Assembly: GCA_003049465.1 (NCBI GenBank)
Contig: PYSS01000064.1
Span: forward strand, 124,001-188,000
Reading direction: 5' to 3'
DNA: 64,000 nucleotides
Origin: Magnaporthiopsis rhizophila
Taxonomy: Eukaryota > Ascomycota > Sordariomycetes > Magnaporthales > Magnaporthaceae
Below are positions 10,090 through 20,909 of the stretch, piece by piece. Positions within the stretch are counted from its first letter, which is position 1. The number at the start of each line of letters is the position of its first letter. The notes below the pieces were generated by a model. That model was not told the DNA's origin. It did not search any database and worked only from the letters and a program-made list of their open reading frames with translations. The translations under genes and the position numbers were made by a program.

Positions 10090-10941
10090 GTGACCCATCA
10101 GCCGCGGCAATCGTCTCGAGGAGCCGCCCTCGTCAGCCGCCATAGTCTTGGGCGTGTCTGGCCCCTGGCTCCTCCCAGCGCAATATCTTTCAGGCACCCG
10201 GAGTTTCGAGCGTAAAGGCGCGCGTACGGACCCCCTGGTTCCTTTTGGTTTCTTGACCTTTTTTGCTTGCGTTTCGTCTTGGGTTCTGCTACCAGTTGGT
10301 CGACGAGCCACGTCTTTGGCCTTCTATTCGGCAATTCGGCAAGGGGTGGCTTTCGCACCACTCAAATGCACACGGCTTTTTCTTGTAATATGCTCTCTCG
10401 CCAATGGGTGTTTATTTGGCTTTTCATTTTTACTGGTCTCTATTTTTTTCGTCCCCTTTCGGTGGGAAAATGAGGACTGGAGTTGCCTACCTACAGTGAT
10501 CAAGGAAGCTGCAGACGAGGAGATGGCGCCGGACGAAGTGGAAGACGGAGCCGGTCGAGCGATAATGGCTGGGAGAGCTTCAGGGATTGCACAATATCAA
10601 CTTGTGTTTTGACGTTTGAGAAGTACATGGCGTTGGACGTCCCATTGCGTACGTTGAACAGTTGACGCCCGCGATTCCACGGCCTCTGCCTTTGCTCTCT
10701 GGGGCAGCTTCGTTGCAGCAACACCCGGCAGCTCAGGATCCCCCCTTCTGGCATGCTCCTGTTTGCTGATGCAAGGGCCCTAGGCAGCCTCTACTGATCT
10801 GAATTGGCACAGAAGGAAGACGGTCTAGCTTTCGGGACACCATCCATTTTTATCAAGCTTACACCTACGAGAGGATACTATCGGATCTTGGCCGCATCGG
10901 CACCTCTCTCTCCCATCTCACCGTCCGGAAGGAGAGAGAAA
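10090..10941. other. Convergent 3' region of ubc8 and the CIA30 gene
   Basis: 850 bases between two stop codons facing each other. Both 3' UTRs and poly(A) sites should lie here. T-rich stretches at about 10256-10270 and 10425-10455. No gene seen. Confidence 0.5.
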
Positions 10942-12305
10942 CTACCGAACCCAGCTGTAAAGCCAGCCGAGAACTCCCCGCCGCTCCTTGGGGGCCTGCT
11001 TCCCGCCCTTGGAGGTGCCGTCGACGACCTTGGCGGGGCCCATGGCGGCGAGGTAGTTCATGGTGAGTTTGAAGTCGCCGTCCTGATTGCCGAAGAAACT
11101 GATGACGCGAGAGCGTGTCAGATTTTGCGCAAAGCGAATCAAGTTGGGCAACATGACAAAGAGGCAAAGAAAAAGCTCCTCTCGGCTGCTAGCGGGCGCC
11201 AGATGTGGGAAAGTATTGCTGCAAAGACATACCTCCTCATCATAAAGCTGATGCGCTTAATGTTTGCTAGATCCAGCTTGGCGTCCTTGACCTCCCTGCC
11301 GCGGTTCGTGGCCTTGAAGCCGGACAGGGGCATCTCGACGCGGCGCGTCTTGACCTGGTCGCCCTGCTCGGGCAGGACGCAGAAGGCGTACTCCCAGCTG
11401 ACGGTGCTCTGGTCGCGGCCGTCTGGCAGGGCGGGCAGGACGTCGTTCTTGAGCGTGAGGGCGAAGGTCTTGCCCTTCTTGCCGTCCGCGCTGCAGCATG
11501 AGGACGACGACGAGGAGGGGGTGCATGCGCCTCCTCCGCTGCTAGCCGACGACTTGGGCACGATTATCTCGACCACGAGGCCGGAGGCGCCGGTGAGGTC
11601 GGCGTTGAAGGGGTCCACGGTCCGCTGCGACGCGAAGCCGGAGCCGCCGAGGGCCGTGCTGTTGAGGTGGCCGTGGAAGGTGGCGGCGGTGCGGCTTGCG
11701 TCCGAGGGGGACGGCCCCACGTCGAGGACCGAGACCGAGACGCCGGCCGGACGCACGCGGTCGTCGGACGCCTTGAAGAGGGCCGCATTCCATGGACTGC
11801 GCATGGCGTTTGCACCAGTCAGTCTCGGTCCATGAGGGTAGTGAGCATCGCGGCACTACCGGGCTCCCGCCCATTGTTGCGGTTTGTGCACCCCGGCCTA
11901 CGGAGATTTTATGGTGCGTTTGGTGACGACAACAGGCAACTTTGCTTTTGCTGTCCATGGGGCATATACAAGATGGGTAACGTTGCCGAGCTCCCACGTA
12001 TCTGGGACGGCGAAAGAGCCGACGCAGGGAACAAGATTCGAGGAGAGGATTAGTTCCCAAGTTCCGAGGCCATCTCGGATAAGCCAACCCAACCGTCATG
12101 GGGTTGGGGAACCGGAAGACAACACAGAACCCCATGGGGTCTAGGCCCACGAGCCATGGTTCTCGGCCCCCACGCTCTCGTACGAGAGCGGCGAATTGTC
12201 CGAAAGGAGTCGGTGAGGATGTAACCACGACATGGAAAATGCCGGGTGACGCACTTACTGGTCACCACCACCAAAGATGAAGCTGGTCTGAGCAACGGCC
12301 GCCAT
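10942..12305 (-). CDS. CIA30-domain protein (complex I intermediate-associated protein 30 family)
   Basis: Coding parts are complement(10942..11098, 11233..11796, 12259..12305), giving 255 aa. Exon 1 encodes MAAVAQTSFIFGGGD. It joins across a 462-nt phase-2 intron to HPWNAALFKASDDRVRPAG, and the FGGD-PWNA-SDDRVR series is the expected start of the CIA30 fold. Further blocks are FHGHLNSTALGGSGFASQRT, LVVEIIVPKS, FALTLKND and IKRISFMMR. After a 134-nt intron comes SFFGNQDGDFKLTMNYLAAM, the usual end of the domain. Family members assist assembly of mitochondrial complex I or act as NADH:ubiquinone intermediate-associated galactose-binding-like proteins. This short fungal form lacks an obvious targeting leader, so location and exact role are open. 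A Ser/Cys-rich insert of about 20 residues (CTPSSSSSSCC) sits in the middle. Confidence 0.8.
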
Positions 12306-14488
12306 TGGTGCAATATCCAAAACGAACTAACTAAAAAGAGTGTGGGCGAGGCTTTTGCTGTGCCTCGGGGTTCTTGTGCTGCGGCGGGAGTGGCCTAGAG
12401 GAGCGCGAAGGATCAGCTTGGTGTTCGTGTGGCCCAAGAGCGAGGTTGGGCCATCCGTCTTTGTTGATCCTTAGCCCCGAGCCCCGAACTCAGCCTTGGC
12501 CCGAGCTTGCCGGTGCCGAATGTGACGGCAACGTCCGGCCCGAAGAGGACTCGGTGTGGACATCATGAGACAGAATATGTGGTTTGCACCGAAGAGGGTG
12601 CACAATGGACGTACCTGTTTGAGGTGGTGACCAAAAGAGTGAAGGGACGGTGAGGGAGAAAGAGAGGAGGCAACGAGAGCAGCAGACGAGAGCAGCAGCG
12701 GACATTTTTATCAGAGCCTATTGACCGACTGTGGCGACGTCGTCGTCACTGCGGTCCCTAAATCCTAAATCTCCAGGGGACTTGTCATGCCATGCCGCGC
12801 ACACCGAGACCCCAGCTCCCCGGGAATAGTGTCAAGTGGCTTGTCAACAGCCCCCTGGATGTGGCGCCATCCCGTGTGGCTCGTGCACCACGCTAGAGCC
12901 TGTCAAAAGTGTCAAAAGGATCCGCTCCGCCTCGTGCAGCCAGGAAGACACCCAACGCCAAGAAGAAAAGAAACACGACCGACAGAGGGGAAAGATGGCG
13001 GACCAAGCGACGCCCGTGTCTCGCTTCCTGCTCCCAGAAAAGCCAACCCTCACGGGCAGACGGAGCTCGTGACGTTGCGCGGGGAAGGGTGGCTTGGCGA
13101 CGCCTCTATCTTGGCCTCACCGGTTCTACTTCCAAGTTCGACCGGTCCAGGGACACAGCACGAGCACGGCTTCAAGCCACTGCCGCCAATTGGCCGGACG
13201 GGACAAGGAAGGCTCATGGTCGGGGAAAATACAAGACTCGCCTCTTTCCATGTATGCATCTCTCTCTATCCGGAAGAGGCTAAAGATGCAAGCTGCACGA
13301 TCCTTCCGGCGGGTCGGTCTCGTCTTCTCTGTTGCCTTTGTATCCCGAGCGACCGAGGCCGTTCGATCAAACACGGGCTGCAAAGACTTTCTCGAAATGT
13401 ACGATAGATTTCGAGCGTGGCCACTCCTATCCCGCCGACGGCCGTGGATTCCTTCCCTTTTACCCCTTGTACCTCGGCATGTCCGCTCGTCATGCATGGA
13501 CAACCAGATTCCCATCATGCACCCACCAGCACAGAGTGATGGCCATTTACAACAACAATACCACCAGATAAAAGTACCGTACCGCAGTCACGAGGCAGCT
13601 GTTGGGCAGGTGGCGAGGCGGGCACTGAGAACCCCGTGCCTAATACGGCGCAATATTCCCGCCGCTACAGCGAAAGGGGGAACAGGAATGCGGCTCGAAG
13701 CGGAGCCCAAAGTCACTCGAACCGCTCGGGGCCGGTGCAGCCAGCAGCCAACAAGCAGGAACGTGGAGCCGGATGCCGTGTTTGTACTCTAAGCCTGTTG
13801 TCCTGGTGTAACACAAATACTTCAAAGTGACGCGTCCGGGGCCGAGCTCCCCAAGCTCGACCGACATGTGGGCGACATGCCGAGCTCTTTTGCTGGCCCC
13901 TCTCCCTCTCGATCCCTGGCAAGCGAAGACGAGCCCGAAGTAGCGAAGTAGCGAGAGCGAGAAGCATTGAGAGGTGGCGGAGTGTTGTATCGTGTACATA
14001 CCTACATACCTAGGGTGTTGCGTTACGAGCTTCCTGTTCGGATGGGGGGTCTTGTGACGACCGAGAACTCCCAGGTCGGGCTTTCCCCCATGTTCCCATG
14101 TCCCATCACATATAACCTAGGTAGCCCGGGCTGGCCTCCGCACCTCCCGGCTTTGACACAAGAGGTTCACCCCCTGGTCGCGACCGCGTTGCAATGAAAA
14201 AGTGCCACGCATGGCCAAGGCGACCCAGAATAAACACTGCGGGCGCCAGCCTGAGGCAGACTGTCGGGGGTCGCCTCGGTTTAATTTGTGGGTGTGGACG
14301 GGGTCTCTGGTCCCAACCACCCCTCCCCACAGGCCACAGGGAAATAGAAATCCCCAATGTTTGGAGAGCTGGATGCGGTACCCGATCTCAAGATGAAGGA
14401 CAGGGAAGGCTGATGTGACCCTTGTCCTCGCTTGGGTACGCCCAGTGCAGGAGCTGAAATACAAAGAAACCTGGAGAAACATGAGACC

Positions 14489-14506
14489 TTTTTTTTTTTT
14501 TTTTTT
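14489..14506. repeat. Poly(T) tract
   Basis: About 18 T, followed shortly by an A-run (TAATAGAGAAAAAAAAATG). Confidence 0.9.
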
Positions 14507-14914
14507 CTAATAGAGAAAAAAAAATGCATAAGATACACACACAAAAATCATTTACTACCGTAGATCGACCGGTACTTTCAGAATATGAGTCGACCGGATT
14601 CCCGATCCTGCAAGGCCACCAATCGTCTCCGGCAAACGGGGCTTTGCTCTTTCCGCCAGGTCTTCTCGCAGGGCCATCCATTGCGGGTCCTTGGTGGACA
14701 GCGACGATCCATCTTCCGCCCTCCGCTCCCATGAACGGTGGGAAAGTGGATGGTTACACAAGAATGAACCCGGCTCGGACTCTTGCCCAATAGAGTGGGC
14801 GGCACAGCCAAGGAAAAGGGCAACGATCCTCAGAATGGGAATGGGTCTGGTTGCCCCCATTACAAATTGGAGAAGGGCGACATCGAAATTGTAATCCAAA
14901 AGACTAACGGGGTT

Positions 14915-14916
<2 letters not shown>

Positions 14917-14950
<34 letters not shown>
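14917..14950. repeat. Poly(T) tract, 34 nt
   Basis: Uninterrupted T34, only 20 bases before the T16A17 palindrome. Confidence 0.95.
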
Positions 14951-14951
<1 letters not shown>

Positions 14952-14970
14952 ATTACAAACCGGGCATGGA

Positions 14971-15003
<33 letters not shown>
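14971..15003. repeat. T16-A17 palindromic homopolymer
   Basis: Sixteen T directly followed by seventeen A, a perfect inverted repeat with no spacer. Confidence 0.95.
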
Positions 15004-15132
15004 GGCACATATGCAGTGGGGGAAGAAACAGGAAGCGGAAGAAGAAACAAGATGGGTAGAAAGCAGCAACAGATGCGAGAGTGGTGTGAGTGGTGTGGAG
15101 AAAAATGGAAAATGGGCGGCGCGGGCGCGGGC

Positions 15133-15150
15133 AAAAAAAAAAAAAAAAAA
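15133..15150. repeat. Poly(A) tract, 18 nt
   Basis: Uninterrupted A18 after a GC-rich GCGGGCGCGGGC stretch. Confidence 0.95.
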
Positions 15151-15336
15151 TGCATGGGAAAACAAAAAGCAAAACCAAGCCGAGCAACGCTTCGCTGTTC
15201 CTTCCTTTATGCCTTGCCCTAAAACCCGCAAAGTGCGGGCGAAAAGGGCATACGGGATTCCTCAAGTGGCACCATCCATCGCCCGGTTCGCATGTTGCGA
15301 CGATACATGAGGAAGGAATAGGAAACTCTTTTTCTT

Positions 15337-15338
<2 letters not shown>

Positions 15339-15398
<60 letters not shown>
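15339..15398. repeat. Poly(T) tract, 60 nt
   Basis: The longest uninterrupted T run in the window. Confidence 0.95.
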
Positions 15399-15401
<3 letters not shown>

Positions 15402-15506
15402 TGCGGTCAAGTCACCCAAGTCACTTTCTTGCAGCGCCGCGCGCTTGCCAAAAAATGATCAGTACCTACCCCTACTTTTTGACGACATGTGTCAAAACAA
15501 GGGAAG

Positions 15507-15526
15507 AAAAAAAAAAAAAAAAAAAA
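15507..15526. repeat. Poly(A) tract, 20 nt
   Basis: Uninterrupted A20. Confidence 0.95.
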
Positions 15527-15807
15527 GGCAAAAAAGGCCCGACAGACCCCACGCAAAAACGTCACAAGCCTGTTAATGTGTGGTGGCTGAGGGCGCTTCC
15601 TTCGTAACCAAGTCCAGTGCGGAAGTGCAGGCAGGGCCGGCCATCGCATATACGTAACACGGGCACTTTTACCGGGCAAAAAAAAAAGCAGGCGGGGAAC
15701 TCGTAACTCCGTCCCGCGCGGAAAGGCGGCGCTGCCTGCCACTGGATGGGTAATGCGCGAAGTGCGAGATTTTGGAACAGGCACCCGCCTCGGGCGGCGG
15801 ATAACAA

Positions 15808-15828
15808 ACAACAACAACAACAACAACA
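15808..15828. repeat. (ACA)n microsatellite
   Basis: About seven ACA units. Confidence 0.9.
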
Positions 15829-15845
15829 GCGCGGGGGCGTGCGAC

Positions 15846-15905
15846 ATGCCAATGCCAATGCCAATGCCAATGCCAATGCCATGCCATGCCATGCCATGCC
15901 ATGCC
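15846..15905. repeat. Compound minisatellite CCAATG then CCATG
   Basis: About five hexamer units (CCAATG) pass directly into about five pentamer units (CCATG). The pentamer differs by loss of one A, so one array probably arose from the other by a single deletion followed by slippage. Confidence 0.95.
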
Positions 15906-16096
15906 CAGGGCGTAAGTGGGGTGGTGGGCTTGCTTTTTTGGACAAGGGATTTTCAACAAAAAGGATCAAAGCGCGCGGCCCCAACCGCCTCAGTCAGATT
16001 CTTATCAACACCACTATGTTGGATGTCCAATAGGTAGGTATCCATTCGCTAAAGATTGCAGGGCCATCACCGATCGCACGCGTTAGGGGATTTCTA

Positions 16097-16117
16097 TGTG
16101 TGTGTGTGTGTGTGTGT
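16097..16117. repeat. (TG)n microsatellite
   Basis: Ten TG units. Confidence 0.95.
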
Positions 16118-16603
16118 TCTTAGACAATAGAATTTAGAAACACTATGTAAAGCTAGAAAGATTCGACACGAGCAAAAACCAAACCAAACACACCACACCG
16201 TACACCGTTTTAGCCCCTAAATGGCCGCTCCCAGTTTTCCCTCTAGTAACCCCCAAAATATGAAAGGAAAAAGACAACCAGGCCTAAAGGAAATAGAAAG
16301 GAAAAATATCTGTGTATCAAGAAAGGGGCGGAGGTGTTTGTGTGGTGTGGTGGTGATGTGACAAAATTGACAGGGAAGAAGAAGAGATATGCGTCGTCGC
16401 TTTCCATGAAAAATACAAGAAAGACATAGGTAGATAGATTTAGGCCCAGATCCCAGCGCCACGAAAAGAAACCGATGCTGCCAGGAAAGTGGAAATTGGG
16501 AGAGGGGAATAAGTTTGGTTGGCGTTGGAAAACGCCCGCTTGGTCTCTTTCACTCAATAAGTCATTGCGAGTCCGGTCCATCAGAACTGACCCCCTCGTC
16601 TCT

Positions 16604-16604
<1 letters not shown>

Positions 16605-16659
<55 letters not shown>
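16605..16659 (-). repeat. Poly(T) tract, 55 nt; A55 in the sense of the bZIP gene
   Basis: On the bZIP sense strand this is A55, beginning about 156 nt past the TGA. It would lie in the 3' UTR or at the cleavage site, so a poly(A) stretch would be genome-encoded. Confidence 0.9.
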
Positions 16660-16815
16660 CTTCTTCTTATTTGAGCGGCTTAGATCAGACCAGGCGATCC
16701 AGGCATGGAAAGCGGTGTTGTGGGGTACTCGTAACCCGAGTCGGAGCAGTTTGTCGAGTGGTCAAACCCATGCGACAAAGAAGGCGTCTGTTTGGTGGGT
16801 GGGAGATCACGACAA

Positions 16816-18062
16816 TCAGCACTTATTGCTCGCACCAGGGCCGCCGCGGTGGTGTTGGTGTTGTTGATGGTGGTTGTGGCCATGATCGGGGGCAGCAGTG
16901 GGTGGTGGTGCCGACGAGACAAAGCTCGTCTGCAGGCGAGGCAGGGACAAGTGTGGAGGAGGAGGTGGGACTGGGTACGAGTGAGGTTGCTGGCGCGAGG
17001 AACTCACATGAGGGTTCGAGTGGTCGTAGGGCGCCGGCGCGGTCACGTCCATGCCGGCCATGTATCCGTAGTTCATGTACGGCGCCACCTCCTCCCCGTA
17101 GCCCGAGTCCCTCTTCATGCACGCGGCGTCGCTGAAGTGCGTCAGGGACGGGAGCGTCACCGGCACCGTCGTCGGCACCAGGTAGTCTTGGTACGCCTCG
17201 GCCGCCGTCACCGCCCTGTAGACGTGCGCCGGCCCGGCTGCCTGTGGCGGCGATGTGCTGTACTGCGACACCATGATGTCCTCGGGCGGTGGGTAGGTGT
17301 AGAAGAGGCCCGGCGGCGAGTGCGACCTCTCGCGGTCGTCGTACGCCTGGTGGAACATCTCGTCCTCGGGGTGCATTGGAGGCGTGAACTGGCTAGGGTA
17401 CGTCATGGGCGGCGTCAGGGGAGCCACGGCCTGTGTGGGCTGCGGCTGTTGCACCTGCGTCTGCTGTTGTTGTTGTTGCTGCACCTGCTGCTGGGTCTGC
17501 TTGTTCTTGGTGCTGGCGCGCGACGTCTTGCTGGTACTCCTGCTGTTGTTGCTGCTGCTGCTGGCGCCGTTGCTGTTGCTGTTTCCAGCGGGCTTCTCGC
17601 TGCCGGACGAGGTGCCGTCCGAAGTGCCCGCGCGCCGCTCAAGGTCCTCAAGGCGCCTCTTGAGCTTCTTGCCTGCAAAGAGGAGTCCGTGTCAGCCAAC
17701 TGCTTCGCCGCGCGAGAGCTATCTAGGCTGGACCAAGCGCATTGCGCGCCCCGGAGATGCTACTTACGGTAGTTGCGCTGAGCAATGCGGTTCTGTATCC
17801 TCCGGCGCTCGGCAAGGTCCGAGATCTTGGTCCAGTCCTCATCAGGGTTGGCCGAGGCGCTGAAGGCGCTGCTGGTTCCCGAGTACTGCCGAGGGGCAGG
17901 CGGCGCCGGCGCGTAGTATTGCTGCTGGGACATTGCGAACATTGTGAAAGGGGCTTGAGGCGGCGAGGCTATCGCTGAGTGCCCGGGTGTTGGTGTTGCG
18001 AGGTAAGGCTCGTTGTATATGGTGGTGGTGGGAGTGGTAGAGTATAGGTAATGGTTGATCAT
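16816..18062 (-). CDS. bZIP transcription factor
   Basis: Coding parts are complement(16816..17671+1, 17768..18062), that is 16816..17672 and 17768..18062, giving 383 aa. The 95-nt intron splits an Arg codon inside the basic region. Residues about 70-105 read PDEDWTKISDLAERRRIQN, RIAQRNYR and KKLKRRLEDLERRA. The N-x3-Q-x2-YR core matches the fungal Yap/Pap1-related DNA-binding signature. The zipper that follows is very short (one or two heptads) before Ser/Asn-rich and polyQ stretches, which is typical of one fungal bZIP subclass. The remainder is Pro/Tyr-rich, like an activation region, and ends HHRGGPGASNKC. Nuclear regulator of unknown targets. The fungal MeaB group is one possible relative, but I am not certain. 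An in-frame ATG at 18170 would add 36 residues; I prefer 18062 because the stretch between is CT-rich leader-like sequence. A 20-kb gene-free region lies upstream. Confidence 0.82.
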
Positions 18063-19038
18063 GAGCTCGAGTGTTGAGTAAGAGTGGGAGCTAAGGAGGG
18101 GGAGGCTTGAGAAAGATATATATCTTGTTCCTCGTTGCTTGATCTTGCTTGTGATCGGTGGTGGTGGCATGTTGACAGCGGCGGGGGAAGGGCCACATTA
18201 TTAAATATCCCAGACGCCATCCAGGTAGGAGAAGGATGAGAAGGCGTGCGCAAGGTCGACGGCCGCTCTGCGGGTGTGGAATCCCGACAGTCCACCCTCC
18301 CCCTCCTCTTGTTGCATGCATTTTTTCCCACCCCTTCTCCGACACACCCACCATCCTTAACCGTGTCGCAGCAAGCCAGGTAGGGTACGTACCTGCCTGT
18401 ACGGTACCACGAGCGAGCGACGGGGAGGGTGTGGTGGAGGATGGGAGCCTGGACAGTCGGCGATTCGGTTGAGCACCGCAGCCATGGGTACCTGAGGTAG
18501 GCCCATTTCCCTACCCACCGCCCATTGCGTGAGCCCCGCTGCGAGGGTACTTGGGCCTTCCTACCAAGAGGGGGGTGTGGACGCCCTCCAGCCCTGTGCT
18601 GCGCAGGGGGTGGGGTGCAATAAAATGGGAGTGCGAGTGCGGTGCGAGGGCCTTTGCTTGGGGCTAGCTGGACGATCAACGGAAAAGGCGGACGACAGGG
18701 GAACTTTGGCCAACCCACCCACCCACCCATGCGCACGCACACCCATTCGCTTCTTCGCGTCGTCCTTCTGTCTCTGTCCCTCCTCCGCCTTTGCGCCATG
18801 CGTCATGTACCAAAGTACATGGCCCCTCGATCGATGCTGCAGGGGACGTGAAGCAGCGAGAGAGCCTTACCGCACTGTAGCCAAGCAGTAGGTACTGTAA
18901 ACATGTAGGTGCTGCACTGAACGTCTGCGAGATAGGACCGACCGAGCATTTGCGATGGCCTCTGGTCCATTTGACGGAGCTGCGAAAATGGACGAGTTCT
19001 CGGTTGCTGCTTCGTTTGGGGGGGGGGGGGGGGGGGGT

Positions 19039-19102
<64 letters not shown>

Positions 19103-19103
19103 G
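18063..19103. promoter_or_regulatory. Proximal upstream region of the bZIP gene
   Basis: Lies 5' of the bZIP start. It contains several GTACC/GGTAC palindromic clusters (18377-18412: CAGGTAGGGTACGTACCTG then GTACGGTACC; also 18486-18500) and CCCACCCACCCACCC at about 18713-18729. No gene seen. Ends in a long G tract at the assembly gap. Confidence 0.45.
19018..19100. repeat. G-rich homopolymer, 83 nt, one T
   Basis: Eighty-two G and a single T at 19038, ending three bases before a run of N. Very likely an assembly or read artefact rather than true sequence. Confidence 0.9.
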
Positions 19104-19154
19104 NNNNNNNNNNNNNNNNNNNNNNNNNNNNNNNNNNNNNNNNNNNNNNNNNNN
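19104..19154. other. Assembly gap (51 N)
   Basis: Run of N. Its true length is unknown, and frames crossing it are meaningless. Confidence 0.99.
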
Positions 19155-20882
19155 GCCCAGCGCTCAGCGACGGAGCCATGCTGCTGGTCGCAGGTACGAG
19201 GGCCTCTCCAAAAATCACCAAGAGCAGAAAGCCGTGGGATCGGTGGGGCAGCAAAGTCCCCATAACGGATTGATACTGCCACACTCGTGGAACGGAGCCG
19301 ACAGAAACGGTGGTGCCTTGGCCAGAGAGAGTGTGGCGGGTGTGGGGCACGGGCATTGCTATATTTGCCCACATTCAAATTTCACCCTGAGAGCCCGCGA
19401 CGCGACTGACCTGCAGCGCTCGTAACCTGGCGAGCAGGGGATATTCTTGGGGCGCTGGCAATCGGGCCTTAGCAGGCACTTGCAAAGGCCCCCCTCCCCT
19501 TCAGGGCCTTGAATCCCACTTGACTGGGCCCGCACTCTGGCAGTGCCCGCCGCCTATTGCTAGCTCTGGTTGGCCCACATTGCGCAACTGCACCGGCGCA
19601 AAGGCGTCCCAAAGGGGATGTCAATCTAAACATGTTTCTGCTTTTTGTCACCCCGCCCACCTCGCGGCGCAGGACTACGTGATAGTACGTACACACACAT
19701 CCACACACCCGTGACGTAGCTTGATCATTATCGGTTTATGGAAACAAAAACATTTGCAAATCCAAAGCAGCACAACCGGAAAGTTGCACATGCTCCGCCT
19801 CCTCCGGTGGGCACGGACATGGATAACCCCAGACCAGCAAAAAGAAATAGAGATGTGCGCCGGCGGGATAGGGATTCGGAGTCCGTGTTGTAACCCCGAC
19901 ATCCCCAGGCGTTTCCCATCCGAGATCGCAGCACAAACTACTGCAATCCTGGCCCGGACCCGCGAGGTCTCGTGGGTACCTATGCAGCACATAGAAAGGT
20001 CGGTGCCTTGCCGGCCTCAGACCACTTTGTGGATACAACCATGCCCACGGCAAGGCCCTCCACGATCGAGGTAGCGACCAGCCACAAGCAACGTACCAGT
20101 GCTTCTTGTCTTTGCCGGCCGTCAAAGATTGGAGCGCACGATTTCAAATCCTTGGCACACACAGCCGTGCGGCGGCAGGCAGTATCAAAAAGGAAGATTT
20201 GGGGGCCGGAGCGGGGCCCTGTCGGGGCAGAAAGTACCGTGGCGGTCACCATTCGGATCCGAACGGGTGCCTATAACCAAAACCATGATATCAGGAGGAG
20301 CTGCAACACCGTATTTATCGTAGGACTTGTCTGTCATGCCGTGTGCGCGTATCCTGTCCGTTTTCCATCTTCTTGCTCCGCCCCCAATTTTGGCATGTAT
20401 GGGAACCCCAGCATCCATCGCGTCGAGAAGAAAAAAAAAGGGGGGGACCAGTGCAAGTGCCGGCGAGAAGCACAAGGACGATGCAGGTGTTTTTCGCAGC
20501 AGCAAGGCCAGGTGGCCGGACGGCCTTAGCAAACGGCGCGCGAAGCAGGTACGCGCACTTTGGGAATTGAGTGCCGCGCGGCGGCAGACAGAAAAAAAGA
20601 AAAGTGCACACACCCCCTCCTCCTCCCCATCCGGCGGCAAGCAAAGGGGCCCCAAATCGATCTCGCTACATAGACCACGCCTCACCTGCATTGGTGGTGG
20701 TAGACGCAGCCCCCCGGACGGTCGTCCCAATCCGGAAAGTAATGTCGAAGAACTTTGCGCGAGCGAGCCCAACAAATGCGCCCGTTGCAAAGATAGAAGA
20801 TATTCTTCAAGTGCTACCTTATTTTACCCACAGGTGACCACCGACCGTCCACGGCAGGACCCAAATTTCGATGGCACATAGC

Positions 20883-20909
20883 TTTTTTTTTTTTTTTTTT
20901 TTTTTTTTC
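20883..20909. repeat. Poly(T) tract, 27 nt
   Basis: Uninterrupted T27. Confidence 0.95.

Larger units (their letters stand above)
12306..16815. other. Non-coding region rich in homopolymers and microsatellites
   Basis: 4.5 kb between the CIA30 start and the bZIP stop. Open frames of up to 232 codons (such as 12787-13407 and 13094-13792) lack any family resemblance and are probably chance in GC-rich DNA. Repeats within it are listed separately. Confidence 0.55.

Noticed and set aside
12787..13407. 206-codon open frame on the + strand
   Set aside because: No domain and no intron logic; overlapping frames of similar length.
15846..15905. CRISPR-like array
   Set aside because: Units of 5-6 bases without spacers: a minisatellite in a eukaryote.
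18062..18170. Upstream ATG at 18170 as the bZIP start
   Set aside because: Has a good context, but the added 36 residues come from CT-rich leader-like DNA. Kept as an alternative only.
20185..20790. 201-codon open frame on the - strand
   Set aside because: No recognisable protein and competing frames of similar length on the other strand.
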